From an uncultured Deferribacteraceae bacterium (lineage in GTDB: Bacteria; Chrysiogenota; Deferribacteres; Deferribacterales; Mucispirillaceae), in contig CAMRCY010000023.1 in the NCBI GenBank assembly GCA_947041165.1, positions 1-34,636 on the forward strand: DNA of 34,636 bases, written 5' to 3'. Under the pieces are notes generated by a model. That model was not told the origin of the DNA. It saw only the letters and a program-made list of their open reading frames with translations, and ran no database searches. Positions within the stretch are counted from its first letter, which is position 1. Each line of letters opens with the position of its first letter. A program made the translations under genes and the position numbers. Below are positions 25,344 through 34,373 of this stretch, piece by piece.

Positions 25344-26804
25344 ATGTTATCTAAGTCAAAAACGAAATTAGTCTGTACGATAGGCCCTGCATCAGCGAAC
25401 ATTGATATAATAAGAAATATGATTTTAAGTGGTATGAATATGGCACGCTTAAATTTTTCACATGGTACGCATGAAACTCATAAAATATTAATTGATATGA
25501 TTCATAAGGCATCAAAAGAGTTAGGAGTTCATGTTGGTATACTTCAAGATCTTTGTGGTCCTAAAATACGTTTAGGAACATTGCCTGACGAGGGTATTCA
25601 GTTGAGAGCGGGTGAGACTGTAATATTGCGTGAAGCATCACGTTCAACAGAAGGCACAATCCCAGTTGATTATGAAGGGTTGCATAAAGAGATAAAAATT
25701 GGTGAGAGTATTCTTATAGCCGATGGAATTATGGACTTAGAGATAATCGAAATAAACGATTATGATGTTGTGTGTAAAGTTATAAGTGGTGGAATGGCGT
25801 TCACAAAGAAAGGTGTTAATCTGCCTAAATCTAAATTACGTATTCCAGCATTTAGTGATAAAGATAGATCTGATTTAGAGTTTGGATTAAAAGAACGTCT
25901 AGATTATATTGCACTATCATTTGTAAGATCTGCTGAAGATTTGGAAGAGATAAGTGATATTATTTCTAAGAGTAGTTATCATCCAAAATTGATAGCGAAG
26001 ATAGAGAAACCACAAGCTATGGAAAATTTAGAGTCTATCATAAAAGCAGTTGATGGAGTAATGGTTGCTCGTGGCGATTTAGGTGTTGAAGTTCCATTTG
26101 AAGAAGTTCCTCACATGCAGAAAATTATTATTAATAAAGCACGCAGTTGTGGAGCGATGGTAATTACGGCAACTCAGATGTTACAAAGTATGGTTCTTTC
26201 TCCACGTCCTACAAGAAGCGAAACGACAGATGTTGCAAATGCAGTATCAGAAGGTACTGATGCGTTAATGTTATCAGATGAAACAGCTAATGGACATTAT
26301 CCACTTGAAGCAGTTAAGACATTATCTAAGATTGCAAAAGCTGCAGAGCGTTACTCACTATCTTCACTCAGTATGGATTTTGCACCACTAGATTACTCTA
26401 AACGACTGGACAATTCACAAGGTAGTGATGTGGATGCCGAGGAACTTATTTTAGGTTTAGCAAGAGCTGCTTGCTGGCTTGCTAAAGATATTGGTGCAAA
26501 AGCTATCGTAGCGATGACAAGCACAGGATACACAGCGTATAGTATCGCAAGATTTAGACCATCATCAATAGTATTAGCGTTAGCACCAACAGAGGAAGCT
26601 TGTAGAAAAATATCATTGATTTGGGGTACAGAAGCTATCTTGATAGATGAAGTAAAAAGTAGTGAAGAGATGATATCTGTTGCAATCGAAAAGGTACGAG
26701 AAGCAGGGTATGCTAGATTTGGAGATAAGATAGTTGTGGTAGCAGGTTTACCGTTTGGCACTCATGCACCTATAAACTTTTTGAGAGTAGTTGATATCTT
26801 ATAA
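25344..26804 (+). CDS. pyk: Pyruvate kinase
   Basis: Pyruvate kinase converts phosphoenolpyruvate and ADP to pyruvate and ATP, the last step of glycolysis. The 486 residues are full length. Conserved features include R35, N37, S39 and H40 (MARLNFSHG), the signature IAKIEKPQAMEN with K219 and E221, ARGDLG with D245, ITATQML at 274-280, and PRPTRSETTDVANAV. The C-terminal allosteric domain is complete. It appears to be a single-gene unit: long gaps flank it and a terminator-like hairpin follows 50 bases after its stop. Confidence 0.97.
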   Translation: MLSKSKTKLVCTIGPASANIDIIRNMILSGMNMARLNFSHGTHETHKILIDMIHKASKELGVHVGILQDLCGPKIRLGTLPDEGIQLRAGETVILREASRSTEGTIPVDYEGLHKEIKIGESILIADGIMDLEIIEINDYDVVCKVISGGMAFTKKGVNLPKSKLRIPAFSDKDRSDLEFGLKERLDYIALSFVRSAEDLEEISDIISKSSYHPKLIAKIEKPQAMENLESIIKAVDGVMVARGDLGVEVPFEEVPHMQKIIINKARSCGAMVITATQMLQSMVLSPRPTRSETTDVANAVSEGTDALMLSDETANGHYPLEAVKTLSKIAKAAERYSLSSLSMDFAPLDYSKRLDNSQGSDVDAEELILGLARAACWLAKDIGAKAIVAMTSTGYTAYSIARFRPSSIVLALAPTEEACRKISLIWGTEAILIDEVKSSEEMISVAIEKVREAGYARFGDKIVVVAGLPFGTHAPINFLRVVDIL

Positions 26805-26853
26805 TTATAACATTGTTCTATAACAAGCGTATAAATTTTTCATATTTTTTAAT

Positions 26854-26895
26854 AATAGTGGTAGAAGACTTTTCTTTTACCACTATTTTAGTCTT
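26854..26895 (+). terminator. Probable intrinsic terminator of pyk
   Basis: Perfect 10-base arms AATAGTGGTA (26854-26863) and TACCACTATT (26878-26887) enclose a 14-base loop, followed by a moderately T-rich TTAGTCTT. The position, just downstream of pyk, supports a terminator. The stem has four G/C pairs and the T-tract is interrupted, so efficiency may be modest. Confidence 0.6.
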
Positions 26896-27046
26896 ATTAT
26901 CTATGTAAGTACACTTATCTATAATAGCTCAAAATCATGTAACTCTAAATCAATAAACAACTTTTTTAGTCTTATTATATAAATCTAAAGTATTGTTTTA
27001 TAAATATATATAATACTACTTGAAAAAACGTATAAATAGGAGTACT

Positions 27047-27094
27047 ATGCACAGGAATTTTATAGATGATAAATATCGGAGGCACATATGGTAG
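27047..27094 (+). CDS. Possible 15-residue leader peptide before the hydrogenase operon
   Basis: ATG 27047, preceded by AGGAG at 27038-27042, opens a frame of 15 codons (MHRNFIDDKYRRHIW) ending with TAG at 27092-27094, which overlaps the first codons of the small-subunit gene. Its codons run straight through the CGGAGG ribosome-binding site of that gene. The overlap could couple translation, or the frame may be chance. The rest of the gap, 26896-27046, is AT-rich with a TATAAT at 27009-27014 that lacks a convincing -35. Confidence 0.25.
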   Translation: MHRNFIDDKYRRHIW

Positions 27095-28191
27095 AAAGGA
27101 GTTTATTAACCCCTAACCTGTCGAGAAGAGATTTTGTTAAAGCATTAGGTACAATTACTACGGCACTTGGTTTGCCGATGACAATGGCAACGGACGCAGC
27201 AGAGGCGGCATCAAATGTTGATAATCGTCCGCCAGTTATATGGTTACATTTTCAAGAGTGTACAGGTTGTACTGAGGCTGTATTAAAGGCAACTCATCCA
27301 TCACCAGCAGAGTTAATCTTAGAGTTAGTTAATTTATGTTATCAAGAGTCATTGATGGCAGATTTTGGACATGGCGCAGAGGAATTATTAGAGAAAGCAA
27401 TGAAGAAGTATGCTGGAAAGTATATTTTAATAATTGAAGGCTCTATTCCTTTAAAAGATAATGGTGTTTACTGTAAGATAGGTGGCAAGACAGCTATTGA
27501 TATCTTAAAACATGTATCAGCATCAGCAGCAGCTGTTATCAATTTAGGTATTTGTGCAACATCAGGTGGTATTGCTTCTGCTGGATCAAATCCAACAGGT
27601 GCAGTTGGAGCTCCAGAGCTTCTTCCAGAGGGTATTCCATATATATCATTACCAGGTTGTCCTCCAAATCCATATAACTTATTGGGAGTAATAATGTATT
27701 TACTCAACTTTAATAAGTTACCAGATATGGATTCTAAGAAGAGACCATTATTTGCATACGGCACATTAATACATGAATATTGTGAACGTAGAGCACATTT
27801 TGATGCAGGAAGATTTGCAAAAGAATTTGGTGATGAAGGTCATAGAAACGGTTTTTGTTTATATAAATTAGGCTGTAAAGGTCCAGAGACTCATGCAAAC
27901 TGTTCAGCTATTAAATTTAATGAAGGTATCGTTTGGCCAATAGGTAACGGTAATCCTTGTATCGGTTGTACTGAGGGTGATGTTCTATTTAAGGAGAGTC
28001 TATTTACTTATGCTAAGGTTGCACAACCAAGACTTAGCTCTAATGTTCCTCCAGCACAGCAAGAAGATTTAGGTGATAGAGCTACAGCATCACAAGGTGT
28101 TTTAGTTGGAGCTATTATCGGTGCAGCAGTTGGTGCTGGTGCAGTTTACGCATCTAAGCTATCTAAGGAGCCTGAGGATGAAAACAAGTAG
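27088..28191 (+). CDS. hybO: [NiFe] uptake hydrogenase small subunit (HybO-like)
   Basis: This subunit relays electrons through three iron-sulfur clusters from the large-subunit active site. A Tat signal with SRRDFVK (residues 12-18) exports the folded dimer. Likely proximal-cluster ligands are C58, C61, C155 and C190; distal H228, C231, C256 and C262; medial C271, C290 and C293. A C-terminal hydrophobic helix (about 340-360) anchors it in the membrane. The 367-residue length and Tat plus anchor layout fit Hyd-2/group-1 membrane-bound hydrogenases. CGGAGG lies 6 bases before ATG 27088. The 3' end overlaps the next gene by 14 bases. Confidence 0.95.
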   Translation: MVERSLLTPNLSRRDFVKALGTITTALGLPMTMATDAAEAASNVDNRPPVIWLHFQECTGCTEAVLKATHPSPAELILELVNLCYQESLMADFGHGAEELLEKAMKKYAGKYILIIEGSIPLKDNGVYCKIGGKTAIDILKHVSASAAAVINLGICATSGGIASAGSNPTGAVGAPELLPEGIPYISLPGCPPNPYNLLGVIMYLLNFNKLPDMDSKKRPLFAYGTLIHEYCERRAHFDAGRFAKEFGDEGHRNGFCLYKLGCKGPETHANCSAIKFNEGIVWPIGNGNPCIGCTEGDVLFKESLFTYAKVAQPRLSSNVPPAQQEDLGDRATASQGVLVGAIIGAAVGAGAVYASKLSKEPEDENK

Positions 28192-29326
28192 AAGAGAATT
28201 TATAAAAGTTGGAACAGCCGCTGTATTAGGAGCTGCAACAGTTACGACTGTTGGGGTTAAGGATGCAGAAGCTGCTGCGAAGAGGGAGTTTTCTCCTGAA
28301 GCTGTAGGTATGTTTTATGACTCTACGAAGTGTATCGGGTGTCAAGCATGCGTTATCAGTTGTTATGAGATCAATTTTCTTAATAAAGAATCATATGTAA
28401 ATAATGTTATAGCTCCTGAGGATCAGAACTTTATTGTAAGAGAGGATTTAATTCCGAAACTTGCACCTGGTGATCAATTTAATCCAGATAGACCGTGGTT
28501 AAATGTTGAAACAAACGACTATAGATTTAGAAATATTATACAGAAATATGTTGATCCAGAAGATAAGGTACATTTTATCAAACATCAGTGTATGCATTGT
28601 AATCATCCTGAGTGTGTATCGGTTTGTCCAGTTGCAGCTTTAACTAAAGATCCAGTTGATGGCGTTGTTGAATACAATGCATCATATTGTATCGGTTGCA
28701 GATATTGTCAATTGGCTTGTCCATTCTTGATACCTAAATATGAGTGGAAGAGAGCTGTTCCTAAAATTGTTAAATGTGATATGTGTAAATCAACACTTGG
28801 AGCTAATGGTATAGCTGGTACTGGTTGTACAAATGTTTGTCCAACGGGTGCTGTTATTTACGGTAAGCGTGTTGATCTTATGAAAGATGCGAAAAGTCGT
28901 ATATCAAACAATCCTGGAAAATATTTTGCAGACAAAGTTTATGGTGAGCATGATAACGGTGGAACAGATGTTATATACTTATCAGCAGTAGATTTTAAAT
29001 ATCTAGGTTTTGATGAAAGAATTCAAGATTATTCATACGCAGAAGTTTCTGAAAAACTTCACCATACAATATATACATTAGGTATCGCTCCGATCGGTTT
29101 ATTTCTTACATTAGCAGTTGTAGGTTACATTAACGGTAAGAGAAATGCACATGATTCATTTGAAGGCGTTGAGTTTGAAGATGAATATGTAGAAGATATA
29201 AAAGCTAAAGATAAAAAATCTAGCGGTATAAAAGCTACTGATGCAAAAGCTACTGATGCAAAAGCTACTGATGCAAAAGCGAAAGAAGTAAAGGCTAAAG
29301 ATGAAAAAGATAAGGGGGGCGAATAA
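28178..29326 (+). CDS. hybA: Tat-exported ferredoxin-type hydrogenase subunit (HybA-like, four [4Fe-4S])
   Basis: This subunit passes electrons from the small subunit to the membrane partner. It has a Tat signal (SRREFIK at 4-10) and sixteen cysteines in four ferredoxin sets: 52, 55, 58, 62; 138, 141, 146, 150; 171, 174, 177, 181; and 200, 203, 217, 221. A C-terminal transmembrane helix (about 315-335) follows, then a Lys/Ala/Asp tail containing KATDA repeats. ATG 28178, with AAGGAG upstream, is preferred over an upstream in-frame start at 28106, because it begins directly at the Tat signal. The product has 382 residues. The tail is longer and more repetitive than usual for HybA. Confidence 0.93.
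   Translation: MKTSRREFIKVGTAAVLGAATVTTVGVKDAEAAAKREFSPEAVGMFYDSTKCIGCQACVISCYEINFLNKESYVNNVIAPEDQNFIVREDLIPKLAPGDQFNPDRPWLNVETNDYRFRNIIQKYVDPEDKVHFIKHQCMHCNHPECVSVCPVAALTKDPVDGVVEYNASYCIGCRYCQLACPFLIPKYEWKRAVPKIVKCDMCKSTLGANGIAGTGCTNVCPTGAVIYGKRVDLMKDAKSRISNNPGKYFADKVYGEHDNGGTDVIYLSAVDFKYLGFDERIQDYSYAEVSEKLHHTIYTLGIAPIGLFLTLAVVGYINGKRNAHDSFEGVEFEDEYVEDIKAKDKKSSGIKATDAKATDAKATDAKAKEVKAKDEKDKGGE
29231..29280 (+). repeat. 15-bp in-frame repeat encoding KATDA units
   Basis: The unit AAAGCTACTGATGC recurs at 29231, 29246 and 29261 with a strict 15-base period, encoding KATDA three times in the cytoplasmic or periplasmic tail of the ferredoxin subunit. Neighbouring KAKD/KAKE codons look like older diverged copies. 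Confidence 0.9.
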
Positions 29327-30526
29327 ATGGCTGTACATCACCATGAATATATAATTCGTAGAGGTAATATTTTCACTCCAACATTTTATATAACCACTGC
29401 ACTAATCATTTTAGCTGTGTTAATCGTTATGTATAGATACTGGATGGGTATGGGTTACATCACAAATATGAGTGATGGATATCCTTGGGGAACATGGAAA
29501 TCGGTAAACGTTTCGTTAGGTGCTGCGTTTGCTTGTGGCGGATATGTTCTTGCGATACTTGTTTACATATTTAATAAATATAAGTATCACCATATGGTAA
29601 GATCTGGTGTTTTAGTATCTATGTTTGGATACTCACTAGCTGGTCTTGCTGTAATGATTGATATCGGTAGACCGTGGAATGCGATATACTTTTTTGTTCC
29701 AAGCAACTGGCAGTTGAACTCGGCATTATTTGAAGTAGCGTTATGTGTTATGGCTTATACTGGTGTAACTATGTTAGAGTTTTTACCAGCTGTTTTTGAG
29801 CGTACATCGCTGATTGAAAAGTATCCACGTTTCTCTGCGTTCTCTAAAAAGTGGTATCATGTTCTTGAGAAAATCACATTTTTAATAATTGCAATAGGTG
29901 TAACATTACCTTCAATGCACCAATCATCACTTGGAACAATGTTGATCTCAACAGGGCATAAGTTACATCCTTTATGGCAGTCAAACTTTATACCATTATT
30001 ATTTTTAATAACAGCATTTATAATGGGTATTGCGTCGATTATTCTTGTATCTATGTTAACATCAAAATTATTACATAGACCATTTGAAAAGAGTATATAC
30101 GGGATTTCTAAATTAATTCCTTATGCAACAATTACGTGGATAGTTGTTAGAGTGATATCGTTAACGACATCAGGTGCGTGGGGATATTTATTTACATCAG
30201 GCTTAAACTCTGTATTTGTTATCTTAGAATTTTTAACAATAGGTATACCTGCGTATATTATTCTTGCTACAAAACTTGGTAAAAGTAAGCGTGGAGTATT
30301 TATTTGTTCTTGTCTAATGATTGCAGGTGTATGCTTATATCGTCTAGGAGTTTACTTACTAGGTTTTAATGTTGAAGCTGGTTGGAACAGATATTTTCCA
30401 AGTTTTGGAGAAACGCTTACAACAACTGCATTACTGCTAGTGATATTATGGGGTTACGTAATTCTTATAAAATTAGTACCTGTACTTCCTAACCTTAATG
30501 TTAAAGGCGACCCTAGAAAAGATTAA
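29327..30526 (+). CDS. hybB: Hydrogenase integral membrane subunit (HybB/NrfD family)
   Basis: This 399-residue polytopic protein with about ten transmembrane helices belongs to the HybB branch of the NrfD family. It contains YPWGTW at 52-57, a conserved feature near the quinone side. Its role is to link the periplasmic electron-transfer chain to the quinone pool. The start ATG directly follows the TAA of the ferredoxin gene (TAAATG), with AAGGGGGG as ribosome-binding site. No heme-ligating cytochrome subunit is encoded, consistent with a Hyd-2-like rather than HyaC-type complex. Confidence 0.93.
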   Translation: MAVHHHEYIIRRGNIFTPTFYITTALIILAVLIVMYRYWMGMGYITNMSDGYPWGTWKSVNVSLGAAFACGGYVLAILVYIFNKYKYHHMVRSGVLVSMFGYSLAGLAVMIDIGRPWNAIYFFVPSNWQLNSALFEVALCVMAYTGVTMLEFLPAVFERTSLIEKYPRFSAFSKKWYHVLEKITFLIIAIGVTLPSMHQSSLGTMLISTGHKLHPLWQSNFIPLLFLITAFIMGIASIILVSMLTSKLLHRPFEKSIYGISKLIPYATITWIVVRVISLTTSGAWGYLFTSGLNSVFVILEFLTIGIPAYIILATKLGKSKRGVFICSCLMIAGVCLYRLGVYLLGFNVEAGWNRYFPSFGETLTTTALLLVILWGYVILIKLVPVLPNLNVKGDPRKD

Positions 30527-30578
30527 TTTACAGTATATATATAATTGATATAAAGATATAAAATAGGAGATAATTAAA

Positions 30579-32255
30579 ATGGCGAAGAGAATTACCATAG
30601 ATCCAATCACAAGGATAGAAGGTCATCTTAGAATAGATGTGCAGATAAATGATAACAATGTAGTTGATGATTCTTGGTCATCAGTACAGATGTTTAGAGG
30701 AATAGAAACAATATTAAGAGGATCAGATCCTGCGTCAGCATGGTCACTTGCTCAAAGATTTTGTGGAGTTTGTACGACTACACATGCATTAGGTTCTATC
30801 CGTTGTGTTGAGGATGCTTTAAATGTTGAGATCCCTTTCAACGCACAGATGTTAAGAAATCTTGTTTTAACAATTCAATCTTTACAAGATCACATTGTGC
30901 ATTTCTATCATCTAACTGCTCTTGACTGGATAGATATAGTTTCAGCTACTAAGGCTGATCCTGTAAAAGCTGGAAAAATTGCTGAAGGATTATCAGGTTG
31001 GCCAAAAAACTCGGTTAACGATATGAAAGAAGCTAAAGATAAATTAACTGCTTTTGTAAGTACTGGAAATTTAGGTATCTACAGTGCAGGATATTGGGGA
31101 CATGAAGACATGCGTTTATCTCCAGAGATAAATTTAATGGCTTTCTCACATTATCTTCAAGCATTAGATGCTCAAAGACAAGCGGCTCAAGCGGTTGCTA
31201 TAATCGGTGGTAAAAATCCTCATATTCAAAATCTTTGTGTAGGTGGAGTTTCAACTCAACTTAACATGGATGGATATACAGGTTTAAATATTGAGAAATT
31301 AGATTGGTTAGGCGATATTATTGGCACAGTTGATAAGTTTATTAATCAAGTATATGTACCAGATGTTTTAGCGATCGGTGGAATATATAAAGATTGGTTT
31401 AACATGGGTAAAGCTTCACCTAACTATATATCTACTCCTGATATCCCACTTGATGGCAAGGCTACTAAGTTTGCTATTAAAGGTGGAGTTATTATAGGGA
31501 AATCTGTAAGAGAGTTTAAAGATTGGAAAGATACAGATCTTCGTTCAAAAATAACAGAAACATCTAAACATGCTTGGTATGAAGAGAATGATCCTCTTCA
31601 TCCATATGTTGGTGAGCAGACTCCTAACTATACTGATTTTGAAGATGATGGTAAATACACATGGTGTAAAGCACCACGTTATGATGGCAATGTAACTCAA
31701 ACAGGTCCTATTGCTCAGATTATGGTAAACTATAAATTAGGTCATGCATCAACTGTAAAATATGTTGATTATGTTAGATCTAAATTAGGTTTAACTGTTG
31801 ATCAGTTGAACTCAACTATGGGACGTAACGCTGCAAGAGCTATCAAAACTCTTGTAATGGTTGATTATACTAAAGAGTGTTATCAATTATTAATAGATAA
31901 TTATGCAAGTGGAGATACTGCGTATAACAATCCTACAACGATCCCAGCTGGTGAATATAAAGGTGTTGGTTTCAATGAAGCACCTCGAGGAATGTTATCA
32001 CATTGGGTTGTTATTAAAGATAAACTGATTACAAATTATGAGGCTGTTGTTCCATCAACTTGGGTGGCATCACCTAGAGATAATGAGAATAAGAAAGGTC
32101 CTTATGAGGAATCATTAATGAATCTTAAAGTTGCTGATGCAAAAAATCCTTTAGAGATTGTTAGAACAATACATTCATTTGATCCTTGTATTGCATGTGC
32201 AGTACATACTGTTGATCCAGATGGTGTTGAGTTTGTTAAAGTTAAAGTAAGATAG
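30579..32255 (+). CDS. hybC: [NiFe] uptake hydrogenase large subunit (HybC-like)
   Basis: This catalytic subunit splits H2 at a Ni-Fe(CN)2CO centre. The four nickel-ligand cysteines are C62 and C65 in RFCGVCTTTH, and C537 and C540 in DPCIACAVH. RIEGH at 12-16 is the usual N-terminal motif. The 15 residues after H543 form the C-terminal extension expected to be removed by the maturation protease encoded next. The 558-residue length is typical. AGGAGA lies about 10 bases before ATG 30579. It has no signal peptide and is presumably co-exported with the Tat-bearing small subunit. Confidence 0.96.
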   Translation: MAKRITIDPITRIEGHLRIDVQINDNNVVDDSWSSVQMFRGIETILRGSDPASAWSLAQRFCGVCTTTHALGSIRCVEDALNVEIPFNAQMLRNLVLTIQSLQDHIVHFYHLTALDWIDIVSATKADPVKAGKIAEGLSGWPKNSVNDMKEAKDKLTAFVSTGNLGIYSAGYWGHEDMRLSPEINLMAFSHYLQALDAQRQAAQAVAIIGGKNPHIQNLCVGGVSTQLNMDGYTGLNIEKLDWLGDIIGTVDKFINQVYVPDVLAIGGIYKDWFNMGKASPNYISTPDIPLDGKATKFAIKGGVIIGKSVREFKDWKDTDLRSKITETSKHAWYEENDPLHPYVGEQTPNYTDFEDDGKYTWCKAPRYDGNVTQTGPIAQIMVNYKLGHASTVKYVDYVRSKLGLTVDQLNSTMGRNAARAIKTLVMVDYTKECYQLLIDNYASGDTAYNNPTTIPAGEYKGVGFNEAPRGMLSHWVVIKDKLITNYEAVVPSTWVASPRDNENKKGPYEESLMNLKVADAKNPLEIVRTIHSFDPCIACAVHTVDPDGVEFVKVKVR

Positions 32256-32297
32256 TAAGTTATTAATCTAATTTACATTTTGTGATTATAATATTAT

Positions 32298-32325
32298 GGG
32301 GAGATTTAGATCTCCTCATTTTATT
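32298..32325 (+). terminator. Terminator-like hairpin between large subunit and protease genes
   Basis: Arms GGGGAGAT (32298-32305) and ATCTCCTC (32310-32317) pair with one G-U wobble around a TTAG loop, followed by ATTTTATT. It lies 42 bases after the large-subunit stop and ahead of the protease start at 32347. It may cause partial termination, giving less protease mRNA than structural-gene mRNA, or stabilise the upstream message. Confidence 0.5.
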
Positions 32326-32346
32326 ATCTATTTTAAGGAGTTCAAG

Positions 32347-32811
32347 TTGAAGAAGATAGTAGTTATGGGTATAGGCAATTATATTTTTACTGATGAAGGT
32401 ATCGGTGTTCATGCGATAATGGAGTTAGAGAAATTAAAGTTACCAGAAAATGTTGAACTAGTTGATTGTGGAACAGCGAGTATGTTTACAAACAGTCATA
32501 TTGCAGATGCAGATATATTAATTGCAATAGATGCAATAGCTTCAGATAAAGAGCCAGGTGCAATAGTTGTGTATGATAAAGAAGATATCATGCTTTCAAG
32601 AGTTCCTATGAAAATCTCACCACATCAGATAGGTTTCCAAGAAACATTATTGCATGCAAGACTTAGAGGAGATATTCCTGATATAGTTAAACTAGTTGGA
32701 GTTGTGCCAAAATCACTTGATGCATCAATAGTTTTAACTGATGAGTGTCAAAAATCTTTACCTGAAGTTGTGAAAATAGTTTTAGATTTTATAGAAGAGT
32801 TTAACAAATAA
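32347..32811 (+). CDS. hybD: Hydrogenase maturation endopeptidase (HybD-like)
   Basis: This protease cleaves the C-terminal extension of the nickel-loaded large subunit. With TTG 32347 as start, the 154-residue protein has E17, D62 and H93, matching the nickel-sensing residues of the HybD family, and the opening VVMGIGN. TTG is chosen because TAAGGAG (32334-32340) lies 6 bases upstream and the family starts here. A longer frame from ATG 32296 would begin inside the terminator-like hairpin and add 17 unneeded residues. It closes the hydrogenase operon; hypABCDEF are not present. Confidence 0.93.
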   Translation: MKKIVVMGIGNYIFTDEGIGVHAIMELEKLKLPENVELVDCGTASMFTNSHIADADILIAIDAIASDKEPGAIVVYDKEDIMLSRVPMKISPHQIGFQETLLHARLRGDIPDIVKLVGVVPKSLDASIVLTDECQKSLPEVVKIVLDFIEEFNK

Positions 32812-32825
32812 TATTATTGATATTA

Positions 32826-33009
32826 GATTAATTGCATAGTACGATTATTAATCTTTAGAAGATATTAGTTAAGTAACTAAGGTTATTGATATTTAGAAGA
32901 TATTAGTTAAGTAACTACGATTATTGATATTTAGAAAAGATTAATTGCATAGTACGGTTATTGATATTTAGAAGAGATGATTATAATAAATTACTATTAT
33001 TAATGAGAG
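32826..33009. repeat. 35-40-bp tandem repeats in two forms
   Basis: Units begin at 32826, 32861, 32899 and 32939, with a remnant at 32974. Form A contains GATTAATTGCATAGTACG, form B contains GATATTAGTTAAGTAACTA, and all four end in TTTAGAA. The order is A-B-B-A. The remnant runs into the start of the methyltransferase gene, whose GAGAG ribosome-binding site may derive from the repeat. No hydrogenase-operon terminator is seen here. Confidence 0.85.
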
Positions 33010-33741
33010 ATGAGTATAATAGATTACACGATAGACACAGTTGTTGATGAAGATATAAAGATATGTCAATTAAAGACGGGTGGTTTCAGATTTGGAATTG
33101 ATTCGGTTTTACTGGCATATTTTAGTAAGCCTAAACCTAAAGCTAAGATGTTAGAAATAGGTGCTGGATCGGGTGTAGTTTCAATATTGATAGCTAAAAA
33201 ATACGGTATTAATATTGATGCTTTAGAGATACAAAAACCGATCTATGATACGCTTATAAAAAGTATTGAACTATCAAATGTTATAGATAAAGTTACTCCA
33301 ATACTCAGTGATTTGAATGAGTATAAACCGAAGGACAGCAGTTGTTATACGCATATTATTTGCAATCCACCGTATAGGAAAATAGGTACTGGTGGGACAG
33401 CTAAAAATGAAGTAGAAGCTGTTGCTCGGTTTAATATAAAGTTGACGATAAATGATATCGCTCTATTTGCAAAAAGATATCTTGCAGATGGTGGTAGGTT
33501 AACATTATCATACGATGCAGATATGTTAATAGATCTGCTTGCTGTTTTGAGAGAGAATATGATTGAGCCAAAATCATTGCAATTTGTATATCCTGCGATC
33601 GATAAGTGTGCAAAAATTGTCTTGATTGATGCAATTAAAACAGCAGGGGTAGAGCTCAAGATAGAGAAACCGATTATTCAATATGGTGATGATATTACAA
33701 GATATGAGTATGATAAAGTTTTTAATTGTAAATGGAAGTAA
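33010..33741 (+). CDS. TrmN6/YfiC-type SAM-dependent methyltransferase
   Basis: This is a class-I methyltransferase of the TrmN6 family, which methylates adenine N6 (in E. coli, A37 of tRNA-Val). The 243 residues include GGFRFGIDSVLLA near 24-36, SAM motif LEIGAGSG at 48-55, acidic ALEIQ at 71-75, and the N6-adenine catalytic motif NPPY at 119-122. Family members also act on other RNA or protein targets, so the substrate is inferred. The ribosome-binding site is weak (GAGAG). It lies beyond a repeat spacer from the hydrogenase operon, so is probably separate. Confidence 0.85.
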   Translation: MSIIDYTIDTVVDEDIKICQLKTGGFRFGIDSVLLAYFSKPKPKAKMLEIGAGSGVVSILIAKKYGINIDALEIQKPIYDTLIKSIELSNVIDKVTPILSDLNEYKPKDSSCYTHIICNPPYRKIGTGGTAKNEVEAVARFNIKLTINDIALFAKRYLADGGRLTLSYDADMLIDLLAVLRENMIEPKSLQFVYPAIDKCAKIVLIDAIKTAGVELKIEKPIIQYGDDITRYEYDKVFNCKWK

Positions 33742-33773
33742 TATATTGTATTATTAAAGCTATTGATTTTTAG

Positions 33774-34373
33774 ATGAGGATAGATTTGTTTTTATATATT
33801 AAATTAATCTTAGTTATTATGCTGTTTTCTACAAACCTTTATGCAGGTATGCAATGCGATAATCGTACGTATCTTCATAGAGATGTTTATGATGCTAAAA
33901 ATCTTTTCTACATAGAAAAAAATGATAATGCTAATACTACATTTTATGATATCAATCTTGATGCTAATGGATTAATAGACTCGAAAAAACCTGTGGATAT
34001 ATATTGGAAACTGTTCGATGAGGATGGAAGAAGAGATGAAGTATCTTTTGTAGCTAAAAAACTAGCATTTGGTTTATCAGAGGTTAAAGAAATTGTGCCA
34101 GGTAAACATTACTCAGTGAGAGTTGCCTCAATGGACAGAAATATTGAAGTCAAGCATTACGATAATTGTTCATGGGCAGAGATGGTAATAGATGGAAAAT
34201 CTTCAAGAATTGAACGTGTGATGTTGAAAATAAAAAAGAGTATTCCATTTGTTTCACTTATATATATGGATCTGTATGGAACAGACCTTGCAACAAAAGA
34301 GAAGATAAACTCTGAAAGATGGTATCACGATGAAGATATTCGGTATAAAAATAAAGATAAGCCACCGTTATAG
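33774..34373 (+). CDS. Exported DUF4833-like protein
   Basis: The 199-residue protein has a signal peptide (about 1-24, cleavage near Y-A-G). Its mature part resembles the DUF4833 family of exported proteins: LFYIEKNDNANTTFYDINLD near 44-63, followed by V-D-I-Y-W-K and K-L-A-F-G-L. Function is unknown. Two cysteines in the mature part could form a disulfide. The last codons (KDKPPL and stop) lie inside a duplicated segment whose second copy occurs about 180 bases downstream. The gene starts 32 bases after the methyltransferase gene, without a strong ribosome-binding site. Confidence 0.75.
   Translation: MRIDLFLYIKLILVIMLFSTNLYAGMQCDNRTYLHRDVYDAKNLFYIEKNDNANTTFYDINLDANGLIDSKKPVDIYWKLFDEDGRRDEVSFVAKKLAFGLSEVKEIVPGKHYSVRVASMDRNIEVKHYDNCSWAEMVIDGKSSRIERVMLKIKKSIPFVSLIYMDLYGTDLATKEKINSERWYHDEDIRYKNKDKPPL

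Noticed and set aside
26993-27014. Promoter TTGTTT/TATAAT for the hydrogenase operon
   Set aside because: The spacing is only 10 bases, far too short; the TATAAT may still be used with another -35.
32296-32346. ATG 32296 as start of the hydrogenase protease
   Set aside because: It sits inside a hairpin, has no ribosome-binding site, and the family motif begins right at TTG 32347, which has TAAGGAG.
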